In this document: piece by piece, positions 1-7,811 of the stretch
How positions within the stretch are numbered: position 1 is the stretch's first letter
Layout of the letters: each line of letters opens with the position of its first letter
Assembly (NCBI RefSeq): GCF_014650915.1
Contig: NZ_BMVW01000005.1
Coordinates: 1 to 64,000 of the forward strand
Direction of reading: 5' to 3'
From: Streptomyces poonensis
Lineage (GTDB): Bacteria > Actinomycetota > Actinomycetes > Streptomycetales > Streptomycetaceae
Length of the DNA: 64,000 nucleotides
Translations under genes and position numbers: made by a program
The notes under the pieces: model-generated
The model's input: the letters and a program-made list of their open reading frames with translations, nothing else
Told to the model about the DNA's origin: nothing
Databases searched by the model: none

Positions 1-471
1 CTCGGGGTCCGGGACGCGGGCCTCCTCCGTGAAGTCGAAGCCGTTGACGGAGTCGCCGCGGTAGGTCGGCAGGGTGACGCCGTCGCGGGTCTCGGTCGGC
101 TTGGAGCGCGGCTTGGAGTACTGCCCCGCGATCCGGCCCACCTTCACCACCGGCACGGAGGCCGCGTAGGTGAGGACGGCGCCCATCTGGAGCAGCGTCT
201 TGAGCTTGTTGCGGATGTGGTCGGCGGACACGGCGTCGAAGGCCTCGGCGCAGTCGCCGCCCTGGAGCAGGAACGCCTCGCCCCTGGCGACGGCTCCCAT
301 CCGGGCGCGCAGCTGGTCGCACTCGCCCGCGAAGACGAGCGGCGGATACGACTCGAGGTCCGCGATGACTGCGCGCAGAGCCTCGACGTCGGGGTACTCG
401 GGCTGCTGCGCCGCGGGCAGGTCTCGCCAGGTGTTGCCAGCGCTCGCGCTGGTCTTAGCGTTCACGGTCAC
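1..471 (-). CDS. aroH: Class II DAHP synthase, N-terminal part (cut by window edge)
   Basis: Catalyses the first shikimate step, condensing phosphoenolpyruvate and erythrose 4-phosphate to DAHP in the cytoplasm. The visible 157 codons match the class II (plant/actinobacterial) family N-terminus, with PPLVFAGE, a [11 protein letters not shown] segment and the [14 protein letters not shown] stretch that lines the active site. The rest lies beyond position 1. I chose the GTG at 471, giving MTVNAKTS. A second GTG two codons later (465) is possible. No Shine-Dalgarno sequence precedes either, but a TAATGT box (484-479, minus strand) ends 7 nt before 471, so the message may be leaderless. The gene is divergent from the trpL/trpEG attenuator unit, so aromatic precursor supply and its tryptophan branch share one 115-bp intergenic region. 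Confidence 0.93.
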   Translation of the reverse strand, partial: MTVNAKTSASAGNTWRDLPAAQQPEYPDVEALRAVIADLESYPPLVFAGECDQLRARMGAVARGEAFLLQGGDCAEAFDAVSADHIRNKLKTLLQMGAVLTYAASVPVVKVGRIAGQYSKPRSKPTETRDGVTLPTYRGDSVNGFDFTEEARVPDPE

Positions 472-586
472 GACGTCAACATTACGGTGTCGTGTCGGCC
501 GTCCATTCCCTTGCTCATCAAGTGAGACGAGCTCCGCTCGAAGGAAGGCTCGATCGGAGCAGCCCGCGTCCGGTAGGGTGCCGGGC
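472..586. promoter_or_regulatory. Divergent promoter region aroH / trpL
   Basis: On the plus strand a TAGGGT -10 box lies at 574-579 with no convincing -35. Its last base is 7 nt before position 586, so transcription should begin at or next to the trpL ATG (587). On the minus strand a TAATGT box at 484-479 sits the same distance before the aroH GTG at 471. Both are by-eye matches to the Streptomyces HrdB -10 consensus; transcription starts are inferred, not seen. Confidence 0.5.
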
Positions 587-649
587 ATGTTCGCGCACTC
601 GACCCAGAACCAGAACTGGTGGTGGACCGCTCCTCCGGCGGCCCGCTGA
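587..649 (+). CDS. trpL: Trp leader peptide with three tandem Trp codons
   Basis: A 20-residue peptide, [20 protein letters not shown], with three consecutive TGG codons at 617-625, ending in TGA at 647-649. It lies upstream of a hairpin terminator and the fused anthranilate synthase gene, the classical arrangement of a transcription attenuator. When charged tRNA-Trp is scarce the ribosome should stall on the Trp codons and allow antitermination. There is no Shine-Dalgarno sequence before the ATG, and the -10 box at 574-579 places the start of transcription at the ATG itself, so the leader mRNA is probably translated leaderless. A trp attenuator before a fused trpEG has been reported for S. 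venezuelae (from memory). Confidence 0.88.
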   Translation: MFAHSTQNQNWWWTAPPAAR

Positions 650-703
650 CTGCGCGTACCCACACTTCGCGAAGGCCGCCCGAGAGGCGGCCTTCAGTGT
701 TTT
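637..703 (+). terminator. trp attenuator: antiterminator and terminator hairpins
   Basis: The terminator is a perfect 10-bp stem, GAAGGCCGCC (671-680) with GGCGGCCTTC (686-695), a 5-nt loop, and a modestly T-rich tract (gtgtttt) downstream. The alternative antiterminator pairs GGCGGCC at 637-643, which overlaps the end of trpL, with GGCCGCC at 674-680, the left arm of the terminator. The two structures are mutually exclusive, as expected if ribosome position on trpL decides the outcome. Confidence 0.82.
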
Positions 704-786
704 CCGGCAGGAGAACGGCCGCTTCTCTCCCACCGAGCTCCACGGGCTCTGCGAGCCCACCGGAGCCTCACCGAGAGGAACGCCCC

Positions 787-2655
787 ATGCACCTGCTCGA
801 CCTGCTGGACGACCCCCGACCGTTCGCCCTGCTGCGCCGCCGCACCCCCGGTCACGACCAGGAGACGGTGGAGCTGCTGGTCGGACCGGTCACGACGTAC
901 GAGCGGCTCGCCGATCTCCCCGACGAGGGGCTCGCCCTCGTGCCGTTCCGCCAGATCCGCGAGCGCGGCTTCGACGTCCGCGACGACGGCACACCGCTGG
1001 CGGTGCTCACACCCGAGGAGACCCACCGCATCCCGCTGGAGCGGGCGCTCGCCGAGCTGCCCGGGCACGACGTGCGTGTCGAGGGCGGCGGCTTCGACGT
1101 GGACGACGAGGAGTACGCCGGGATCGTCGGGCGGGTGCTGCGCGAGGAGATCGGGCGGGGCGAGGGCGCCAACTTCGTGGTCCGGCGGACGTACGAGGGG
1201 GAGATCCCCGGGTTCGGCAGGGCCGACGCGCTGGCGCTGTTCCGGCGGCTGCTGGCGGGCGAACGGGGCGCGTACTGGACGTTCGTCGTGCACACCGGCG
1301 ACCGCACCCTGGTCGGGGCCAGCCCGGAGGTGCATGTGCGGATGTCCGGCGGGACGGTCCTGATGAACCCGATCAGCGGGACGTACCGCTATCCGGCACA
1401 GGGACCGACGCCGGAGCACCTGCTGGACTTCCTCGCCGACGGCAAGGAGATCGAGGAGCTCTCGATGGTCGTCGACGAGGAGCTCAAGATGATGTGCACG
1501 GTCGGCGACATGGGCGGGGTCGTGGTCGGCCCGCGCCTGAAGGAGATGGCCCATCTCGCGCACACCGAGTACGAGCTGCGCGGACGGTCCTCGCTGGATG
1601 TGCGGGAGGTGCTGCGCGAGACCATGTTCGCGGCGACCGTGACCGGGTCGCCGGTGCAGAACGCGTGCCGGGTGATCGAACGCCACGAGGTGGGTGGCCG
1701 CGGGTACTACTCGGGCGCCCTGGCGCTGCTCGGGCGGGACGCGGGCGGGTCCCAGACCCTCGACTCCCCCATCCTGATCCGTACCGCCGACATCGCCGCG
1801 GACGGCCGCCTGAAGGTGGCGGTGGGCGCCACGCTCGTGCGCGGCTCGGACCCGGCGGGCGAGGTCGCCGAGACGCACGCCAAGGCGGCGGGCGTGCTGG
1901 CCGCGCTGGGCGTACGCCCCGGCAGGCCGCGTACGGAGGGGGCGCGGCCGCGGCTGGCGGACGACCCCCGGGTGCGGGCGGCGCTCGACGGGCGGCGGTC
2001 CTCGCTGGCGCCGTTCTGGCTGCGGATGCAGGCCCCGTCCGCGGATCTCACCGGGCACGCGCTCGTCGTGGACGGCGAGGACACCTTCACCGCGATGCTC
2101 GCGCACGTGCTGCGGTCGAGCGGCCTTACGGTCACCGTCCGGCGGTACGACGCGCCGGGGCTGCGGGAGGCGGTGCTCGCGCACAAGGGCCCGGTGGTGC
2201 TGGGGCCGGGCCCGGGCGATCCCTCCGACATGGGCGACCCCAAGATGCGCTTCCTGCGGGAGCTGACCGCCGAGGTGATCCGGGAACACCGGCACGGTGT
2301 GCTCGGCGTCTGCCTGGGCCATGAGCTGATCGCGGCCGAGCTGGGGTTGGAGATCGTGCGCAAGGAGGTCCCGTACCAGGGGGCGCAGACGGAGATCGAC
2401 CTGTTCGGGCGCACCGAGACCGTCGGCTTCTACAACAGCTTCGTGGCGGCCTGCGGCGACGCGGCGGCGGCCGAGCTGGCGGCGCACGGGGTCGAGGTCA
2501 GCCGGAGCGGGTCGGGCGAGGTGCACGCGGTGCGGGGTCCCGGGTTCGCCGGTGTGCAGTTCCACCCGGAGTCGGTGCTGTCCCTGCGCGGCGCCGGGGT
2601 CGTACGGGAGCTGATCGGGCAGGTACAGGGCACTAGCGCGTTCCCGCGGCGCTAG
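787..2655 (+). CDS. trpEG: Fused anthranilate synthase (TrpE-TrpG)
   Basis: Converts chorismate and glutamine to anthranilate, the first committed tryptophan step. The 622-residue protein has a chorismate-binding TrpE-type domain (about residues 1-430, with MNPISGTYRYP, VTGSPVQNACR and GYYSGALALLG) followed by a class I glutamine amidotransferase (about 440-620, with GPGPGDP, catalytic Cys509 in GVCLGHE and His593 in QFHPES). ATG 787 follows a GAGAGGAA ribosome site. Size and order also resemble PhzE-type 2-amino-2-deoxyisochorismate synthases, and I see no clear N-terminal LLES-type Trp feedback motif, but the Trp attenuator upstream strongly favours anthranilate synthase. A strong terminator follows, and pfkA converges from the other side. 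Confidence 0.92.
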   Translation: MHLLDLLDDPRPFALLRRRTPGHDQETVELLVGPVTTYERLADLPDEGLALVPFRQIRERGFDVRDDGTPLAVLTPEETHRIPLERALAELPGHDVRVEGGGFDVDDEEYAGIVGRVLREEIGRGEGANFVVRRTYEGEIPGFGRADALALFRRLLAGERGAYWTFVVHTGDRTLVGASPEVHVRMSGGTVLMNPISGTYRYPAQGPTPEHLLDFLADGKEIEELSMVVDEELKMMCTVGDMGGVVVGPRLKEMAHLAHTEYELRGRSSLDVREVLRETMFAATVTGSPVQNACRVIERHEVGGRGYYSGALALLGRDAGGSQTLDSPILIRTADIAADGRLKVAVGATLVRGSDPAGEVAETHAKAAGVLAALGVRPGRPRTEGARPRLADDPRVRAALDGRRSSLAPFWLRMQAPSADLTGHALVVDGEDTFTAMLAHVLRSSGLTVTVRRYDAPGLREAVLAHKGPVVLGPGPGDPSDMGDPKMRFLRELTAEVIREHRHGVLGVCLGHELIAAELGLEIVRKEVPYQGAQTEIDLFGRTETVGFYNSFVAACGDAAAAELAAHGVEVSRSGSGEVHAVRGPGFAGVQFHPESVLSLRGAGVVRELIGQVQGTSAFPRR

Positions 2656-2667
2656 GAGGCGGCCGCC

Positions 2668-2720
2668 GCACGGGCCGGGAGGACGGGCCGGGAGGACGGC
2701 CCGTCCGGTCCGGCCCGTGC
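2668..2720. terminator. Nested hairpin terminator between trpEG and pfkA
   Basis: The outer stem GCACGGGCCGG (2668-2678) pairs with CCGGCCCGTGC (2710-2720). Inside it GGACGGGCC pairs with GGCCCGTCC. The left side is built from a repeated 14-bp unit (cgggccgggaggac). It lies between two convergent stop codons and could act in both directions. It lacks a T tract, as is usual in Streptomyces. Confidence 0.7.
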
Positions 2721-2760
2721 GTCGGGCCCGCGGAAGGCCGGCCGGAGGGGTTGCCGCCGG

Positions 2761-3789
2761 TCAGCCGAAGAAGACCCCGATCTCCTCGTACAGCTTCGGG
2801 TCGACCGTCTTCAGCTTCGCCGTGGCCTCCGCGATCGGGACGCGGACGATGTCCGTGCCGCGCAGGGCGACCATCTTGCCGAAGTCGCCGTCGTGGACCG
2901 CGTCGATCGCGTGCAGCCCGAAGCGCGTGGCGAGCCAGCGGTCGAAGGCGCTCGGGGTGCCGCCGCGCTGGACATGGCCCAGAACGGTCGTCCGCGCCTC
3001 CTTGCCCGTGCGCTTCTCGATCTGCTTCGCCAGCCACTCGCCGACGCCGGAGAGCCGGACGTGCCCGAAGGAGTCGAGCGACTCGTCCTTGAGCACCAGC
3101 TCGCCGTCCTTCGGCATGGCCCCCTCGGCCACGACCACGATCGGCGCGTAGGAGGCCCGGAAGCGCGAGGTCACCCAGGCGCACACCTGCTCCAGGTCGA
3201 AACGCTGCTCGGGGATGAGGATGACGTTGGCGCCGCCGGCCAGGCCGGAGTGGAGGGCGATCCAGCCGGCGTGCCGGCCCATCACCTCGACGACGAGGAC
3301 GCGCATGTGGGACTCGGCGGTGGTGTGCAGCCGGTCGATCGCCTCGGTAGCGATGCCGACCGCCGTGTCGAAGCCGAAGGTGTAGTCCGTGGCCGAGAGG
3401 TCGTTGTCGATGGTCTTCGGCACGCCGACGACGGGCACGCCGTACGCGTCGGTCAGCTCGGCGGCCACCCCGAGGGTGTCCTCGCCGCCGATCGCGACGA
3501 GCGCCTCGACCTCCTGCTTGGCGAGGTTCTCCTTGATGCGCCGGATGCCGTCGTCCCGCTTGAGGGGGTTGGTGCGTGAGGAGCCGAGGATGGTGCCCCC
3601 GCGGGGCAGGATCCCCCGCACCGTGGGGATGTCGAGCCGTACGGAGTCGTTCTCGAGAGGACCTCGCCAGCCGTCCCGGAAGCCGACGAAGTCATAGCCG
3701 TACTCCTGCACGCCCTTGCGGACGATGCCCCGGATGACGGCGTTGAGCCCGGGGCAGTCGCCGCCTCCGGTCAGTACTCCGACCCGCAT
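2761..3789 (-). CDS. pfkA: 6-phosphofructokinase, PPi-type signature
   Basis: Phosphorylates fructose 6-phosphate to fructose 1,6-bisphosphate. The 342-residue protein begins MRVGVLTGGGDCPGLN with the phosphate-binding loop and carries PKTIDND (catalytic Asp in TIDND) and MGRHAGW. The ATG at 3789 is preceded by GAAGGGA; an upstream in-frame ATG would add 18 residues of no family resemblance. The phosphoryl-donor site reads GGED (residues 101-104) with Lys125 after Pro124. Family knowledge: Gly104 marks ATP-dependent enzymes, while Asp104 with the nearby Lys marks PPi-dependent enzymes such as that of Amycolatopsis methanolica. I infer PPi use or mixed specificity; the general family call is secure. 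Confidence 0.92.
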   Translation of the reverse strand: MRVGVLTGGGDCPGLNAVIRGIVRKGVQEYGYDFVGFRDGWRGPLENDSVRLDIPTVRGILPRGGTILGSSRTNPLKRDDGIRRIKENLAKQEVEALVAIGGEDTLGVAAELTDAYGVPVVGVPKTIDNDLSATDYTFGFDTAVGIATEAIDRLHTTAESHMRVLVVEVMGRHAGWIALHSGLAGGANVILIPEQRFDLEQVCAWVTSRFRASYAPIVVVAEGAMPKDGELVLKDESLDSFGHVRLSGVGEWLAKQIEKRTGKEARTTVLGHVQRGGTPSAFDRWLATRFGLHAIDAVHDGDFGKMVALRGTDIVRVPIAEATAKLKTVDPKLYEEIGVFFG

Positions 3790-3973
3790 GGAAATGTCCC
3801 TTCGCCATACGCGTGCCTGGCGTGCGTCACAGACGCACGGCACCTGACACCCGTCACGCTAATAGTGATCCAGGTCACTTTGGCATGCCATGAAAGGTCA
3901 ATTCCGATGAAATACGGGCGACTTGATCAATAGGGATCAGTCGACGATCACCCGATGGGGTGCATTCACGGGT

Positions 3974-4687
3974 TTACGCCCCGTCGAGGCCTCTCTCTAT
4001 GGCATAGCGCACCAGCTCCACGCGGTTGTGCAGCTGCAGCTTGCCCAGGGTGTTCTGCACATGGTTCTGGACCGTGCGGTGGGAGATCACCAGACGCTCC
4101 GCGATCTGCTTGTAGCTCAGGCCCTTGGCCACCAGGCGGAGCACCTCGGTCTCGCGCTCGGTGAGCCGGGGCGTGTCGGGCTCGTCGGTCCCCGGGGCCG
4201 GGGCGGGCTCGGCGGCCAGGCGCCGGTACTCGCCGAGGACCAGGCCCGCGAGGCCGGGTGTGAAGACGGGGTCGCCGACGGCCGTGCGGCCCACCGCGTC
4301 GATCAGCTCCTCGGTGGAGGCCGACTTCAGCAGATAGCCGGTGGCCCCGGACTTCACCGCCTCCAGCACATCCGCGTGCTCGCCGCTGGCCGACAGCACC
4401 AGGACCCGGAGTTCGGGGTCCGCGCCCACCAGCTCCTTGCACACCTGCACACCGGGCTTCAGGGGCAGGTTCAGGTCCAGGACGAGGACGTCCGGCGCGG
4501 CGGCCTGGGCGCGGCGCACCGCCTGCTCGCCGTCGCCCGCCGTGGCGACCACGTCGAAGCCGGCCTCGGTCAGGTCGCGGGCGACGGCGTCGCGCCACAT
4601 CGGATGGTCGTCGACCACCATGACCCTGACCGGCCCCTGCCGCCCGGGCCCGTCGGGCCCGTGCTCCGTCTCCGTGCCGTCCGTCAT
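3974..4687 (-). CDS. NarL/LuxR-family response regulator
   Basis: A 237-residue DNA-binding response regulator. The receiver domain (about residues 20-140) has VMVVDDHP with the acidic pair, the phospho-acceptor Asp in VLDLNLP and the conserved Lys in YLLKSAS. A long Pro/Ala linker leads to a LuxR-type helix-turn-helix near the C-terminus (LTERETEVLRLVAKGLSYKQ, then SHRTVQNHVQNTLGKL). It lies 55 bp downstream of a histidine kinase gene on the same strand and is its likely partner. The signal and target genes are unknown. Confidence 0.92.
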   Translation of the reverse strand: MTDGTETEHGPDGPGRQGPVRVMVVDDHPMWRDAVARDLTEAGFDVVATAGDGEQAVRRAQAAAPDVLVLDLNLPLKPGVQVCKELVGADPELRVLVLSASGEHADVLEAVKSGATGYLLKSASTEELIDAVGRTAVGDPVFTPGLAGLVLGEYRRLAAEPAPAPGTDEPDTPRLTERETEVLRLVAKGLSYKQIAERLVISHRTVQNHVQNTLGKLQLHNRVELVRYAIERGLDGA

Positions 4688-4742
4688 CGCCGTCCCGCCC
4701 CCGCCCCGGCCCGCTCCGTGCTCGTCCGTCCCGGTGTCCCGG

Positions 4743-6005
4743 TCATCTCCGCTCCGCCTTCCCCCGTGTGCCGGTGGTGTCCTCGTGGGACCTCGGTACC
4801 TTCAGTTCGACTTCCGTGCCCTGCCCCGGAACCGAGATGATCTCGGCCTTGCCGCCGATGCCGCGCAGCCGTCCCCGGATGGACAGGGCGACACCGAGCC
4901 GGCCCTCGCCCTCGGCCTGGGCGAGCCGCCCCTCCTGGATACCGGGGCCGTCGTCGCGCACGGTCACGATCACCTCGTCCGGCTCGTCCTCGACCAGGAT
5001 CCACGCGCGCGCGTCCGCGCCGGCGTGCCGTGCGACATTGTCCAGGGCCGCCCCGACCGCGGCGGCCAGTTCCCGCGCGGTGAGCGGGGCGAGCGACACC
5101 GGGGCGCCCGGTTCGGAGAGGGTGACCTTGGCGCCCGCGTACGGCGTGAGCAGCGCCCGCAGGTCCACCGGGCCCTCGGCGGTCCCGTCCGGCGCGTCCG
5201 GCTCCTCCACCAGCCGGACCAGCGCGCCCTCGGCCGCGTCCTCCGAGACCCGGGAGACCGGGGCGAGCCCCCCGGAGACCAGGCTGCGCAGCGCCACCTC
5301 CTGCTCGCCCGCCAGCCGGCCGAGCTCCGCCGCCTCGCCGCCGAGGGCGGTCCCGCGCCGCTGCACCATGGCGAGGACCTGGAGCACGCTGTCGTGGATG
5401 TCGCGGGCCAGCCGCTCCCGTTCCCTCGTCGCGGCCTCGATCTCCAGGGCGCGGGCGAGGGTGCGCTCGGAGGCACGGGCGACCTCGACGACGTAGCCGA
5501 TGGCGATGGACGCGATCGTGACGAGCAGGACGTTGTGGACGGTGTCGCGGGTCGGGGCGCCCCGCTCGACGAGGTTGGCGGCGGCGACCAGCGTGGAGGC
5601 GAAGGCGGCCCAGCGCCAGCCGCCCTTGATGGCGAAGGCCAGTACGGCGCCGGCGGTCCAGATCGACGGCAGGGTCGGACCGCCGGCCTCGATCCGGGAC
5701 ACGTCGTCGGCGACGCGGGTGAGCAGGATGCCGACGAGCGCGAGCGTGAGATCCACGGCGAGGAACCGCTTGGTGCAGCTGGCCGCGTTGGCGACCCTCG
5801 GCAGGGTCGCCAGCGTCCACACGAAGAGGACGGCGAAGTAGGCGATGGCCGTACCGGGACGCACGAACTCGTCGTAGCCGCTGACGAACAGGCCTATCGC
5901 ATAGAACAGGGTCAGGATGCGATACGCGGTCAGAGCACGCCACAGCGGCTGCTCGACCGACATCCTCATCACTTGCTCGCGCCTGGGCACACGGCTCACC
6001 CCCAC
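4743..6005 (-). CDS. NarX/DegS-type sensor histidine kinase
   Basis: Membrane histidine kinase, up to 420 residues. About five or six hydrophobic segments occupy residues 22-175 with no large extracellular domain, suggesting it senses something in or at the membrane. The dimerisation/phosphoacceptor motif is RLARDIHDSVLQV with His204, followed by an HATPase_c domain (N box at LDNVARHAG, G1 at DDGPGI, about residues 320-410). The start is uncertain: the GTG at 6005 gives the longest form, but ATG codons at residues 13 and 15 would also leave the domains whole. It starts 15 bp after the acyltransferase stop, so the three genes acyltransferase, kinase and regulator probably form one transcript. 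Confidence 0.9.
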   Translation of the reverse strand: MGVSRVPRREQVMRMSVEQPLWRALTAYRILTLFYAIGLFVSGYDEFVRPGTAIAYFAVLFVWTLATLPRVANAASCTKRFLAVDLTLALVGILLTRVADDVSRIEAGGPTLPSIWTAGAVLAFAIKGGWRWAAFASTLVAAANLVERGAPTRDTVHNVLLVTIASIAIGYVVEVARASERTLARALEIEAATRERERLARDIHDSVLQVLAMVQRRGTALGGEAAELGRLAGEQEVALRSLVSGGLAPVSRVSEDAAEGALVRLVEEPDAPDGTAEGPVDLRALLTPYAGAKVTLSEPGAPVSLAPLTARELAAAVGAALDNVARHAGADARAWILVEDEPDEVIVTVRDDGPGIQEGRLAQAEGEGRLGVALSIRGRLRGIGGKAEIISVPGQGTEVELKVPRSHEDTTGTRGKAERR

Positions 6006-6020
6006 CCCTGACGGACGCGT

Positions 6021-6749
6021 CTACGAACCCGAGCGTTCCTTCTGGGCCTGCTTCTCCGCCTTCGCCGCCTCCGCGAGCTGCCGCTTGGCGGCCGTCGCGT
6101 ACATGTCGACGTACTCCTGGCCGGAGAGCTTCATGATCTCGTACATGACCTCGTCGGTGATCGCGCGCAGGACGAAGCGGTCGTGCTCCATGCCCTGGTA
6201 GCGACGGAAGTCGAGGGGCTTGCCGATCCGGATGCCGGGGCGCATCAGCTTCGGCACGACCTTCCCGGGCGGCTGGATCTTCTCGGTGTCGATCATGGCG
6301 ACCGGGATGACCGGCGCACCGGTGGCGAGGGTCACACGCGCGAGGCCGCCGGGCTTGCCCCGGTACAGCCGGCCGTCGGGCGAGCGCGTGCCCTCGGGGT
6401 AGATCCCGAACAGCTCGCCGCGCTCCAGCACCTCGATACCGCTCTTGATCGCCGCCTCGCCCGCGCCGCGCGCCCCGGAACGGTCCACGGGCAGCTGGCC
6501 GACGCCCTTGAAGAAGGCGGCGGTCAGCCGGCCCTTGACGCCGGGCGTGGTGAAGTACTCCGCCTTCGCGATGAACGTCACCTTGCGGTCCAGGACCGCG
6601 GGCAGGAAGAACGAGTCGGAGAACGAGAGGTGATTGCTCGCGAGGATCGCGGGGCCCTCGGCGGGGACGTTCTCCAGGCCCTCCACCCACGGCCTGAAGG
6701 CGAGCTTCAGCGGCCCTCCGATGGACACCTTCATCGCGCCGTACAACAA
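6021..6749 (-). CDS. 1-acyl-sn-glycerol-3-phosphate acyltransferase family (PlsC-like)
   Basis: Membrane-associated acyltransferase that makes phosphatidic acid or a related acylated lipid. The 242-residue protein carries the family motifs NHLSFSD (the HX4D catalytic pair), FIAKAEYF, GIYPEGTRSPDG (substrate phosphate binding) and a VIPVAM segment. The C-terminus is a charged Ala/Lys/Glu helix. The chosen TTG start at 6749 is supported by an AGGAGG sequence 7 nt upstream; the next ATG lies five codons in. It is the first gene of a tight run with a histidine kinase and a response regulator, an unusual link between phospholipid acylation and signalling. The real acyl acceptor cannot be told from sequence. 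Confidence 0.9.
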   Translation of the reverse strand: MLYGAMKVSIGGPLKLAFRPWVEGLENVPAEGPAILASNHLSFSDSFFLPAVLDRKVTFIAKAEYFTTPGVKGRLTAAFFKGVGQLPVDRSGARGAGEAAIKSGIEVLERGELFGIYPEGTRSPDGRLYRGKPGGLARVTLATGAPVIPVAMIDTEKIQPPGKVVPKLMRPGIRIGKPLDFRRYQGMEHDRFVLRAITDEVMYEIMKLSGQEYVDMYATAAKRQLAEAAKAEKQAQKERSGS

Positions 6750-6989
6750 CCGAGTGCCTCCTGTGTTTCGTCGATCAGACCTTAACCCGGAGCGGTGACG
6801 TGCGGCCCGGCGGTCCGGGAGGCGGAACGCGTCCCGGACCGTGCCCGGCGGTCGCCGGAGGTCGTTCCGGGTGGCGAAAGCCCTGGTCGGTGTCAGTGCG
6901 GTCGCGTACGGTGAAGTACGCCTCGAAGCCTGTGCCGCGTCGGGGCCGTTTTCCCGGTCCTCACCTCCTCACCGAACAGGAGACCGAAC

Positions 6990-7811
6990 GTGCCGGTCCT
7001 TCCTGGAGCCGAGCCGTACCGCCACGAGGGCGGGGAGGTCGGCGTCCTCCTCTGCCACGGCTTCACCGGTTCCCCGCAGTCGCTGCGCCCCTGGGCGGAG
7101 TACCTCGCCGAGCGCGGTCTGACCGTCTCGCTGCCGCTGCTTCCCGGGCACGGCACGCGCTGGGAGGACATGCGGCTCACCGGCTGGCAGGACTGGTACG
7201 CGGAGGTGGACCGCGAGCTGCGCGCCCTGCGCGGGCGCTGTGCGCAGGTCTTCGTCCTCGGGCTGTCCATGGGCGGTGCCCTGGCCCTGCGGCTGGCCGC
7301 GAAGCACGGGGACGACATCAGCGGGCTCGTCGTCGTCAACCCGGCGAACAAGGTGCACGGCCTGGCCGCGCACGCCCTCCCCGTGCTCCGCCACCTCGTC
7401 CCCACGACGAAGGGGCTGACCGGCGACATCAGGAAGAAGGGCGCCGTCGAGGTCGGCTACGACAAGGTCCCGCTGCACGCGGCGCACTCGCTGCGGACCT
7501 TCTTCCGGCTCGTCGACAAGGAGCTGCCGCAGGTCACCCAGCCGCTGCTGCTGCTGCGCAGCCCGGAGGACCACGTGGTGCCGCCGGCCGACTCCGCGCG
7601 CATCCTCGGCCGGGTGTCGTCGACGGACGTCACGGAGATCCTGCTGGAACAGAGTCACCACGTCGCGACGTTGGACAACGACGCGGATCTGATCTTCGAG
7701 GAGAGCCACGCGTTCATCGGCCGGCTCGCGCCCTCCGCCGACGCCGGCGAGGAGGCGGTCCCGGCGCCGGCGTCGGTGAAACAGCAGGAAGGGACGGCCA
7801 CTGGTGGCTGA
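6990..7811 (+). CDS. Alpha/beta hydrolase (Est30 / monoacylglycerol-lipase-like carboxylesterase)
   Basis: A 273-residue serine hydrolase predicted to cleave carboxyl esters or lipid monoesters. The fold markers are the oxyanion segment LLCHGFTGSP, the nucleophile elbow LGLSMGG (Ser93), the acid in SPEDHVVP (Asp194) and the catalytic His in QSHHVATLD (about residue 224). This order matches the Est30-like family of 240-270 residues; the last 30 residues here are a disordered Ala/Glu tail. The GTG start at 6990 follows an ACAGGAGA ribosome site. The next gene begins inside its 3' end (8-nt overlap), so the two are co-translated. It is divergent from the plsC-like gene. Confidence 0.9.
   Translation: MPVLPGAEPYRHEGGEVGVLLCHGFTGSPQSLRPWAEYLAERGLTVSLPLLPGHGTRWEDMRLTGWQDWYAEVDRELRALRGRCAQVFVLGLSMGGALALRLAAKHGDDISGLVVVNPANKVHGLAAHALPVLRHLVPTTKGLTGDIRKKGAVEVGYDKVPLHAAHSLRTFFRLVDKELPQVTQPLLLLRSPEDHVVPPADSARILGRVSSTDVTEILLEQSHHVATLDNDADLIFEESHAFIGRLAPSADAGEEAVPAPASVKQQEGTATGG

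Noticed and set aside
787..2655. Phenazine or ADIC-type secondary-metabolism gene (PhzE-like)
   Set aside because: The domain plan is similar, but no phz-like neighbours exist, and the Trp leader with attenuator points to anthranilate synthesis for tryptophan.
6750..6989. Possible small gene between plsC-like and hydrolase genes
   Set aside because: Frames here are short and lack codon bias and ribosome sites. The region more likely holds the divergent promoters, though I could not define them clearly.
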